Positions 1 through 5,670 of a stretch of 17,788 nt of DNA are shown in pieces (the stretch's first letter is position 1; every line of letters starts with the position of its first letter). The notes below the pieces were generated by a model. It did no database searches and had not been told where the DNA came from. It worked only from the letters and a program-made list of their open reading frames with translations. Source of the stretch: JADJLQ01 sp034439915 (GTDB lineage: Bacteria; Bacteroidota; Bacteroidia; Chitinophagales; Saprospiraceae); contig JAWXBI010000130.1 in assembly GCA_034439915.1 (NCBI GenBank), positions 1 through 17,788 of the forward strand. Reading direction: 5' to 3'. A program made the translations under genes and the position numbers.

Positions 1-130
1 GTTAAGAACTAAAGCTGAAAATTGAACGTAGAGCCCGTACCGTTGATGATGCTTGCACATAGCTGATTTTACATTGTCCGACCCTGCTTTTGCAAATACT
101 TTTGTTGGCAGCAGCCTTTTGCTAATATAA
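1..130. other. Non-coding left edge, possibly a dispersed Bacteroidota repeat
   Basis: No reading frame of useful length is present. Read on the minus strand, it runs from a GCTGCTGCCAACA block at about 105-117 to a GTTCTTAAC end at 1-9. From memory, non-coding stretches with TGCCAACA and CAACG motifs recur in many Bacteroidota genomes, but this resemblance is not verified. It lies just downstream of a truncated deiminase gene. Whether it is a repeat, an attachment-type site or plain spacer cannot be decided here. Confidence 0.15.
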
Positions 131-364
131 TCATTTATGTTTGGGTTCGTTCCGTGAATGACAATGTAAGCCAGCACCATCATGATGTAAAGGCATGCAG
201 TCAATTTGGATTACTTTTCTGCCAGGGAATGCTTCTTCTATAACTTGTATTGCTTGTGCATCCATTAGTTTATACTCATCAGGTAGCCCTTCTTTCCAAA
301 ACTTTGCTGTTACTATTACTTGATTAGCGATTACAAAATTCATATAATGTATATTCCGGGGCAT
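131..364 (-). pseudogene. 3' fragment of a peptidyl-arginine / agmatine deiminase family gene
   Basis: The translated piece (about 75 residues) matches the C-terminal end of the Porphyromonas-type peptidyl-arginine deiminase / agmatine deiminase family. It has the MNFVIANQVIV strand, then FPGRKVIQIDC, and the catalytic-cysteine segment GLHCHSRNEP, where the Cys is the expected nucleophile that attacks the guanidinium carbon of arginine or agmatine. Family members are about 350 residues, so roughly three quarters, including the other catalytic residues, is missing. The homologous reading starts right where the IS21-type terminal repeats begin (about 365), so the gene was most likely disrupted there. 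The ATG at 364 is at the junction and is unlikely to be a true start. I judge this a non-functional remnant. Whether it came from an agmatine or a peptidyl-arginine deiminase cannot be told from the C-terminus. Confidence 0.75.
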
Positions 365-366
365 AT

Positions 367-864
367 TGACCCCCCATTCCGGCTCCCGCAGCTGCGGGAC
401 TGACCCCCTGAGGTAATTTTGATTCCGGGTCCCGCAACTGCGACTGCCCCCCTCAAAATAGGATATTCGGGGATATAAGCCCCTCTAATTTTAACTATTC
501 CGTCCCGCTTTTGGGCGAGAGACCCCCCTGTTTTAAAGAAGGATTGTAGATATGTGATGCCTGATTTTGCAGAAAATCAAAGCACAAAACATGTCAGGCA
601 ACCCAATTCTTATGAGTCAACTCAAACAAATTCTACTATTATTTGCCCAGGGACATTCCATCAAAGGTATTGTCCGGGAAACAGGCATTTCACCTAATAC
701 CATAAAAGGATATTTACGCGCTATTAAATCCAGGGAAATCAACCTGGAGGAAGCCATAAACATGGACGAACTCCGTGTGGAACACCTTTCCCGTTCCCCG
801 CTGCGAAAGGAAAAGCAAAGGCCGAAGGATATAATAAACGAGCTACAAAAGATTTATCCAAACC
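367..864 (+). mobile_element. IS21-family insertion sequence remnant (left end plus 5' istA)
   Basis: The element seems to begin at TGACCCCCC next to the broken deiminase gene. It carries repeated end units of the kind IS21-family elements use as transposase-binding sites: ATTCCG near 377, 422 and 497, TCCCGC near 384, 430 and 503, and GACCCCC blocks near 368, 402 and 521. The first unit contains a perfect 16-bp palindrome at 384-399; the others are degenerate. The istA start follows, and the element stops abruptly where the potassium channel gene ends. The rest of istA, istB and the right end are absent, so the copy cannot move by itself. The family call rests on the IstA-like N-terminus and the multiple terminal repeats. 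Confidence 0.6.
591..864 (+). pseudogene. istA: Truncated istA (IS21 transposase N-terminal region)
   Basis: The first ~90 codons encode the DNA-binding N-terminus of an IS21-type IstA transposase: MSGNPILMSQLKQILLLFAQ, then a helix-turn-helix with GHSIKGIVRETGIS and PNTIKGYLRAI, then a charged stretch around residues 45-85. IstA proteins are about 400-500 residues with a DDE integrase core, and none of that core is present. The frame stays open to 986, but after about 864 it is only antisense to the channel gene. The ATG at 591 fits the family start better than the in-frame TTG at 567. The product would be at most a DNA-binding fragment with no catalytic activity. Confidence 0.6.
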
Positions 865-1704
865 CTACAGTTTCAATTTATTGCCGCAGTTATAACAGTA
901 TTCTGCCTTGTCATTATGCTTTTCAAAATTACAGAAGGAACATACCATACCGTTGTGCCTCCTTTCTTCCGTTTGGCCTTGTTTGATAAATTCAGCACTT
1001 ATAATTCCTGTTGGTACGGCAATAACTCCATAACCTGTGATCATAAGTATCATGGATAAAAATTGGCCTAATGCGGTTTGCGGCACAATATCTCCATATC
1101 CGACCGTGGTAAGTGTTACAATGGTCCAATAAATACTTTTGGGAATACTCGTAAATCCATTTTCAGGTCCTTCGATATAATACATTAGTGTACCGATGGT
1201 CATGGCAATAATAATTAAGGCATAGAGGAAGACCGTAATTTTTGCCCTGCTTTGCAGAAGGGCAATTTTTAATCTGGTGGCTTCGTCAATGAACTTGATA
1301 AGTTTCAAAATACGGAAAAGGCGAAGCAATCGGAGGGTCCTTACACTGCTAAAAATATTGCTGCCAACCACAAAAAAGGAAATATACATAGGAAGTATAG
1401 CTAATAAATCAATGATTCCGTAGAAACTGAAAATATATTTTATTGGTTTATTGGTGCTAAAAATTCGCAGCCCATATTCCAGGGTGAACAATATGGTAAA
1501 TACCCATTCTAAAACAAATAATTCTTTATGAAACCTTTGGTCAAAACTGGGTACGGTTTCCAGCATGATCACCCCCACACTGAGTATGATAAAAACCAAT
1601 AGCACCAGGTCAAACAGCTTACCACCAGGAGTATTCACTCCATAAATGGCGATAAAAATTCTTTGTCGAATCGCGTTTAATCTGCTTTTTGCCTGAGTAG
1701 TCAT
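865..1704 (-). CDS. Voltage-gated-type potassium channel with C-terminal zinc ribbon
   Basis: This is a 279-residue inner-membrane ion channel of the six-helix voltage-gated superfamily. S1 lies near 30-50, S2 near 62-82 and S3 near 92-113. S4 is near 119-138 with basic residues at regular three-residue spacing (R122, R125, R128, R131, K134, K137), the voltage-sensor pattern. The pore helix is followed by TTVGYGD at 199-205, the K+ selectivity filter, and S6 is near 212-240. The tail ends with C255-x2-C258 and C270-x2-C273, a likely zinc ribbon. Such tails occur in other bacterial ion transporters by my recollection; their role is not established. Length suits a subunit that assembles as a tetramer. 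The stop abuts the IS21 remnant. A TAGATTTG box lies about 29 bp upstream of the ATG. Potassium selectivity is well supported; actual voltage gating is inferred from S4. Confidence 0.92.
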   Translation of the reverse strand: MTTQAKSRLNAIRQRIFIAIYGVNTPGGKLFDLVLLVFIILSVGVIMLETVPSFDQRFHKELFVLEWVFTILFTLEYGLRIFSTNKPIKYIFSFYGIIDLLAILPMYISFFVVGSNIFSSVRTLRLLRLFRILKLIKFIDEATRLKIALLQSRAKITVFLYALIIIAMTIGTLMYYIEGPENGFTSIPKSIYWTIVTLTTVGYGDIVPQTALGQFLSMILMITGYGVIAVPTGIISAEFIKQGQTEERRHNGMVCSFCNFEKHNDKAEYCYNCGNKLKL

Positions 1705-1732
1705 TTGGTCTTAAAATTTTGCTGTAGTCAAC

Positions 1733-1740
1733 CAAATCTA
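1733..1740 (-). promoter_or_regulatory. Candidate Bacteroidota -7 box for the K+ channel gene
   Basis: On the minus strand the sequence reads TAGATTTG, an exact fit to the TAnnTTTG element used by the Bacteroidota housekeeping sigma factor. It would give a leader of roughly 20-25 nt. I see no convincing TTTG element at the usual distance upstream, so this is a sequence match only. Confidence 0.35.
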
Positions 1741-2235
1741 AACAATATACATGGCATCTAAAGGGAGTGGCTTAAGGAATCTATTAGTAGCCTTTGCCCT
1801 CCGTGGGATGGGTATAAATTTCTCTTGCTTTTGGGAAATTGAGCCCCGGAGTTGCCTGAATCTTATCAGGATGACTATCTGTGTGTCAGGCCCCAATACG
1901 ATCAGGGGTGGCCTTTACAATGGAACGGGGGAAAATATTGAATTGGGAACCGGTCTGACTTAAAATCTGAGGATTATACAGCGGCGATGCCTGTTTCCAC
2001 AGAAGGCCGGTGACGCTATTATCTTATCTATTATTCTTTTATCCGTATCGGATTTGAGGAAGTATTTCTACGAAAATCCGCGTTTTCGGCGGGAGTAGCC
2101 TTTACGATTGGTTGACGAATTATTTTTTCCCAATGACTGCGCAGGTAGACGCAAAAAGTGGTCCTACCATTTATTCATTGGCCTAAACTGATTTGGACTC
2201 TTATGGAGATCTTTCCCCCCCATTCATTAAATATT
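1741..2235. other. Long stretch without a convincing gene
   Basis: About 500 bp separate the channel and nitroreductase genes, which are transcribed away from each other. The only open frame, 1751-1963 on the plus strand, gives 70 residues with no recognisable motif and no family resemblance, so I do not call it. All frames are interrupted by stops further on. A short inverted repeat (CGAAAA/TTTTCG around 2070-2087) has no T-run after it. The region could hold decayed coding sequence, and it should hold the upstream control regions of both flanking genes. Confidence 0.4.
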
Positions 2236-2249
2236 ATATGATTAATTTT
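2236..2249 (+). repeat. 14-bp repeat upstream of the nitroreductase gene, possible promoter part
   Basis: ATATGATTAATTTT occurs here, 24 bp before the nitroreductase ATG, and again at 2999-3012 just before the next gene. It includes TAATTTTC (2243-2250), one base off the TAnnTTTG -7 box. Two copies in front of two successive starts suggest a shared promoter or regulator site, but AT-rich chance similarity is possible. Confidence 0.25.
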
Positions 2250-2273
2250 CGTCTGAACTAATAGAATATAACC

Positions 2274-2996
2274 ATGACCCTCCAAGAAATCATCCTCCAC
2301 CGCCGATCCGTTCGCATTTTCGACGAAACCTTCCCCTTTGACCATGAGTCCGTCACCCGTGCATTAAAACTAGCGATCCTCGCCCCCAACTCATCCAACC
2401 TCCAGACCTGGGAGTTTTATCGCATCCGCTCCAAAGAAAAAATCAACGTACTCATGCCTTATGGCTTAAATCAAAACGCTTTTCGTACCGCTTCCGAACT
2501 GGTATTATTTGTGAGCCGCCGGGACCTCTGGCATAAAAGATGTCATTGGCACCTGGAAGAGATCAAAACTCAACTGGCCCAGGGCAGTAAAAATGAAAAA
2601 AGATTAAGGAAAGGACTGCGTTATTATGGCAGGTTGATGCCTTTTTTATACCGCACTGATCTTTTAGGTTTTTATACCCTGATCCGATGGTTATTTATGA
2701 TTTTCCGCGATCTCACCGGCAAACCTATGCTAAGGTGGATCACGCTGGCGGATACCCAACTGGTGTCCAATAAATCCCTGGCGCTGGCCGCTGAAAACTT
2801 TATGCTGGCCATGACAGATGCGGGCTACGACACCTGCCCTCTCGAAGGATTTGATGAAAAATATGTTAAAAAAATCATAGGCTTGCCTCGGTCCGCGTTT
2901 ATTTCTATGATCATTGCCTGCGGCAAAGGAAAACCCGAGGGGATTTATTATGAAAGGAGGAGGTTGGATTATCAAGACGTTGTTTTCGAAGTCTGA
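2274..2996 (+). CDS. Nitroreductase-family FMN-dependent oxidoreductase
   Basis: The 240-residue protein belongs to the nitroreductase superfamily: cytoplasmic, usually dimeric enzymes using FMN and NAD(P)H to reduce nitro compounds, quinones or other electrophiles. The N-terminus has the phosphate/FMN-contacting RRSVR motif (10-14), followed by APNSSNLQTWEF (38-48), the typical second FMN-binding segment. The C-terminal half has ALAAENFMLAM and GYDTCPLEGFD, matching the region that packs on the flavin. The end, GKGKPEGIYYERRR, also fits. The central part (about 85-156) is unusually basic and hydrophobic, with a possible membrane-associating stretch around 125-145, longer than in compact family members. 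The substrate cannot be deduced. The ATG at 2274 is supported by RRSVR sitting at its normal distance. The next gene starts 20 bp downstream, so co-transcription is possible. Confidence 0.85.
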   Translation: MTLQEIILHRRSVRIFDETFPFDHESVTRALKLAILAPNSSNLQTWEFYRIRSKEKINVLMPYGLNQNAFRTASELVLFVSRRDLWHKRCHWHLEEIKTQLAQGSKNEKRLRKGLRYYGRLMPFLYRTDLLGFYTLIRWLFMIFRDLTGKPMLRWITLADTQLVSNKSLALAAENFMLAMTDAGYDTCPLEGFDEKYVKKIIGLPRSAFISMIIACGKGKPEGIYYERRRLDYQDVVFEV

Positions 2997-2998
2997 TA

Positions 2999-3012
2999 AT
3001 ATGATTAATTTT
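2999..3012 (+). repeat. Second copy of the 14-bp ATATGATTAATTTT repeat
   Basis: Identical to 2236-2249 and placed 4 bp before the ATG of the next gene. It includes TAATTTTA, a near match to TAnnTTTG. If it were a -7 box, the transcript would be almost leaderless. Confidence 0.25.
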
Positions 3013-3016
3013 AAGT

Positions 3017-3721
3017 ATGAATAAATGGATTTATAAACACCTATTATTAACAGTTTTTACCTGTGTGATTTATCAGCAAGGGAGCAGTCAACGGTCTGGT
3101 GGATTGACCGGAGCCAACCTGAAAGACCACTTGCTCATCAATGATAAAGAAGCTGTTCCCAGGATGGACATTGAAGATGTAGAGGGAAGCCGATACGAAG
3201 ACGATTCCTTTCAGTTGAGCACCGTCGAGACCTTGAAAGATACTTTTTACAATGTCCTCATGAAATACAATATCTTCGAGGATGTCATCGAGTTTAAAGA
3301 CAACAAAGGCCAGCTTTTTCTGCTGGATCCTTTAATGACAATTAAAAAAGTGACCATAAACGATTTGGTACTGGTGGTCCAACCTTATAATGAAGATGGG
3401 CGGATCAAAACCGGATTTTTTACGCTGCTCAGCGACGGGAAAGTAAAATTGTTTTCCAAAAAAATTGTAAAATTTGAACCCTTGCAACCAGCGAAAGCCT
3501 TGCAAGCCAGCAATACCCCCGCAAAATTTATAGCTTCCCCGGATGAGTATTATACCCGGATGGGCAACAACCCTGCCCTACAAATCAATAAACTTAAAAA
3601 GACGATTGAAACTTTTCCTGACCACCAGAAATCGGTGCTGTCCTTTGCAGACCGCAGGAAACTAGGTGTCAAAAGAGACGATCTTATCGATTTATGGACC
3701 TATTATAATGCCCTGGACTAG
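3017..3721 (+). CDS. Exported protein of unknown function, tandem paralog 1
   Basis: This 234-residue protein has a signal-peptide-like N-terminus (MNKWIYKHLLLTVFTCVIYQ, probable cleavage near residue 24, before QRSGG), so it is likely periplasmic or secreted. I do not recognise a named family. The mature part is soluble-looking, with a middle region of short beta-like stretches (VIEFKDNKGQLFLLDP, VTINDLVLVVQPY) and a C-terminal helical segment containing FPDHQKSVLSFADRRKLGVK and ending in DLWTYYNALD. The next gene encodes a close paralog aligned end to end. Strongly shared positions are LLI near 39, DTFYN, MKYNI(F/Y)EDVIEF, NTPAKFI, PD(E/Q)YY and the C-terminal DHQKSV block. Similar exported proteins seem common in Saprospiraceae, but I can assign no activity. 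It lies 20 bp after the nitroreductase gene. Confidence 0.8.
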   Translation: MNKWIYKHLLLTVFTCVIYQQGSSQRSGGLTGANLKDHLLINDKEAVPRMDIEDVEGSRYEDDSFQLSTVETLKDTFYNVLMKYNIFEDVIEFKDNKGQLFLLDPLMTIKKVTINDLVLVVQPYNEDGRIKTGFFTLLSDGKVKLFSKKIVKFEPLQPAKALQASNTPAKFIASPDEYYTRMGNNPALQINKLKKTIETFPDHQKSVLSFADRRKLGVKRDDLIDLWTYYNALD

Positions 3722-3771
3722 ACCTTTCATTTGATACATTCCTTGTTATTTCCTAAAATGTCCAGGTATCG

Positions 3772-3798
3772 GGCTGTTCTCCGAAATAGAGAGCAGCC
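3772..3798 (+). terminator. Stem-loop between the two tandem paralogs, possible terminator or attenuator
   Basis: GGCTGTTCTC (3772-3781) pairs with GAGAGCAGCC (3789-3798), a 10-bp stem with one G-U pair and a 7-nt loop. A run of five T follows about 10 nt later (3809-3813). The gap between stem and T-run is too long for a textbook intrinsic terminator, so processing or attenuation between the paralogs is equally possible. Confidence 0.35.
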
Positions 3799-3836
3799 TG
3801 AAATGAATTTTTAATAATTATTTCTAACTTTAGAAA

Positions 3837-4532
3837 ATGAGGATCGCAATATTCAGAGCCAGCTGCATAGGTATTTGTATTATATTATTATCTGCCAATA
3901 TTCAGGGGCAGGGTGTTATGATTGGTAACAATCCAGCCGATCGGTTACTGATTATGAAAAAAGCGGCCATACCTAAAACCGATATCTCCGACATAGAAGG
4001 GAGCATGTATGTCAGGGATAGTTTTATCCCGGGCATAGTAGCTACTGATAAAGACACTTTTTACAACCTACCGATGAAATACAATATCTATGAAGATGTA
4101 ATTGAGTTTCAATACAAGGACCAGGTGCATATCCTGGAACCGGCACCCAAGATTAAAAAAATCCAAATCGATCAAATGACTTTAATCGTCGAACCATACA
4201 ATTTTGCGGGAAAGATCAAAGCGGGCTTTTTTACCGAACTGGCTGGTGGTAAAATTAAATTGCTCTCTAAAAAAGTGATTGAATTCCAGGAAATGCAACT
4301 GGCCAAAGCCATGAAATATACCAATACCCCTGCAAAATTTATAACCCAGCCCGACCAATATTATAGTCGAGTTGGAAACCTTCCTGCTGTACCCATTAAC
4401 AAACTAAAGAAAACACTTGAATTGTTTCCCGATCACCAGAAATCGGTAATCTCCTATGCTGACCGAAGGAAACTGTCCGTCAAAAAACAAGACCTGGTCG
4501 CATTATGGACCTATTACAATTCACTGGACTGA
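3837..4532 (+). CDS. Exported protein of unknown function, tandem paralog 2
   Basis: This 231-residue protein is a paralog of the preceding gene along its full length. It has an N-terminal signal-like hydrophobic stretch (GICIILLSANIQGQG, cleavage probably near residue 24-26) and a soluble mature part. It shares MKYNIYEDVIEFQ, VEPYNFAGKIKAGFFTEL, NTPAKFITQPDQYY and the near-identical C-terminal block with DHQKSV, YADRRKL, and LWTYYNSLD at the end. The mature N-termini and the spacers differ most. The arrangement indicates an old tandem duplication with both copies kept intact, which argues for selection on each. Function is unknown. A TAACTTTA sequence 4 bp before the ATG resembles a -7 box. 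The gene converges on the LLM oxidoreductase gene, with only 13 bp between the stops. Confidence 0.8.
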   Translation: MRIAIFRASCIGICIILLSANIQGQGVMIGNNPADRLLIMKKAAIPKTDISDIEGSMYVRDSFIPGIVATDKDTFYNLPMKYNIYEDVIEFQYKDQVHILEPAPKIKKIQIDQMTLIVEPYNFAGKIKAGFFTELAGGKIKLLSKKVIEFQEMQLAKAMKYTNTPAKFITQPDQYYSRVGNLPAVPINKLKKTLELFPDHQKSVISYADRRKLSVKKQDLVALWTYYNSLD

Positions 4533-4545
4533 TAGAATCCTCCAG

Positions 4546-5589
4546 CTAATCCCGGACCGGTTTAAACATCTTTCTAATAGCCGGAGCCACCTGGGTCCCG
4601 AACAATTCTATGGATTGCATTATTTTTTGATGCGGTAGTGGCCCTACACTCATTTGTGCCAGAAACCTGGTGTTTTTAAATAATTCATACTGATAAGCAA
4701 TTTTATCAATCACCTGTTGTGGACTGCCTACTAAAAGAGATCCGTGTAAAGACCGCATTTGCTCATACTGGCCGCGTTGCATGGGACCCCAGCCCCTTTC
4801 TTTTCCTATCCTTCCCATGACCTCGGCGTATGGTCCGTAAAATATATCTGCTGCCTGTTGCGAACTTTCCTGAATAAATACATGAGAATTAATTCCGACT
4901 TGCATAGATGACTTATCAAAACCAGCCTGGTCATACGATTTTTTATAAAAATTGATGAATGGCACAAACTGGCTGGGAGATCCACCGATGATAGCCAGGG
5001 CCAGGGGCAAACCCAAGGATGCCGCCCTTTGTGCGGATTCCGGGGTACCTCCGGAAGCAATCCAAATCGGTAGTTTTGATTGCAGGGGACGCGGGTAGAC
5101 CCCGAGGTTAGTAATGGACGGCCGGGATTTCCCTTTCCAACTAACCTTTTCCGCGGCATTGATTTGTATGAGGAGATCTAATTTTTCTTCGAATAAAACA
5201 TCATATTCGTTTAAGTCATAACCAAACAAAGGAAAAGATTCGATGAATGAACCCCGGCCAGCCATGATCTCCGCTCGTCCTGAAGACAATAAATCCAAGG
5301 TGGCAAATTGTTGGAATACCCTTACCGGATCATCACTGCTCAACACGGTAACGGCGCTGGACAAACGTATAGTATGGGTCTTTGCTGCTGCTGCTGCAAG
5401 TATCACGGCAGGTGCTGAAGCGGCAAAATCAGGACGATGATGTTCACCAACCGCAAAAACGTCCAACCCCAGTTGATCTGCTATTTCAATTTCCTCCATC
5501 AATTCAATTAGGCGCTGATGCCCTGTAGTACCCTTTTCGCCTGAAAGTGACATCTCTGCAAAGCTGTAAATACCTAACTCCATAGCCAT
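4546..5589 (-). CDS. LLM-class flavin-dependent oxidoreductase
   Basis: The 347-residue protein is a bacterial luciferase-like monooxygenase: a TIM-barrel enzyme using reduced FMN or F420-type flavin for oxygenation or redox chemistry. Supporting segments are LGLDVFAVGEHHRPDF (41-55), SAPAVILAAAAAKTHTIRL (58-76), SSAVTVLSSDDPVRV with QFATLDLLSSGRAEIM (77-109), the GRGSF loop (111-115) and the late barrel strand LPIWIASGGTPES (173-185). The length is normal for the family. The organic substrate cannot be predicted, because members range from alkanal to sulfonate or uncharacterised substrates. Start: the ATG at 5589 is followed by a second in-frame ATG at 5583, and either could be used. It is divergent from the TonB receptor gene across an 81-bp gap and convergent with the unknown paralog. 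Confidence 0.9.
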   Translation of the reverse strand: MAMELGIYSFAEMSLSGEKGTTGHQRLIELMEEIEIADQLGLDVFAVGEHHRPDFAASAPAVILAAAAAKTHTIRLSSAVTVLSSDDPVRVFQQFATLDLLSSGRAEIMAGRGSFIESFPLFGYDLNEYDVLFEEKLDLLIQINAAEKVSWKGKSRPSITNLGVYPRPLQSKLPIWIASGGTPESAQRAASLGLPLALAIIGGSPSQFVPFINFYKKSYDQAGFDKSSMQVGINSHVFIQESSQQAADIFYGPYAEVMGRIGKERGWGPMQRGQYEQMRSLHGSLLVGSPQQVIDKIAYQYELFKNTRFLAQMSVGPLPHQKIMQSIELFGTQVAPAIRKMFKPVRD

Positions 5590-5652
5590 TTTAATAAGTT
5601 AATTATAAAGTTTTTGTCGATCGTGAATATCCCAAAGATCTGCGAATAAAAC

Positions 5653-5660
5653 TATATTTG
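5653..5660 (+). promoter_or_regulatory. Candidate -7 box for the TonB receptor / DUF4249 operon
   Basis: TATATTTG fits TAnnTTTG exactly and ends 10 bp before the receptor ATG, predicting a very short leader of perhaps 2-6 nt. A TTTG at 5613-5616 is about 36 bp upstream, farther than the usual 17-23, so it is unlikely to be the partner element. Confidence 0.35.
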
Positions 5661-5670
5661 TTTTCCTTGT

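Noticed and set aside
567..590. TTG start for the istA fragment
   Set aside because: The ATG at 591 gives the usual short IstA N-terminus before the helix-turn-helix.
1845..1935. Frame reading PELPES...VRP...GW...NG, loosely like the C-terminal motif of sugar-phosphate transferases
   Set aside because: Only a few scattered matches with insertions and an in-frame stop just upstream. Too weak to call a pseudogene without a search.
1751..1963. 70-codon plus-strand ORF
   Set aside because: No motif, low-complexity-free but unstructured sequence, no promoter or family resemblance. Treated as chance.
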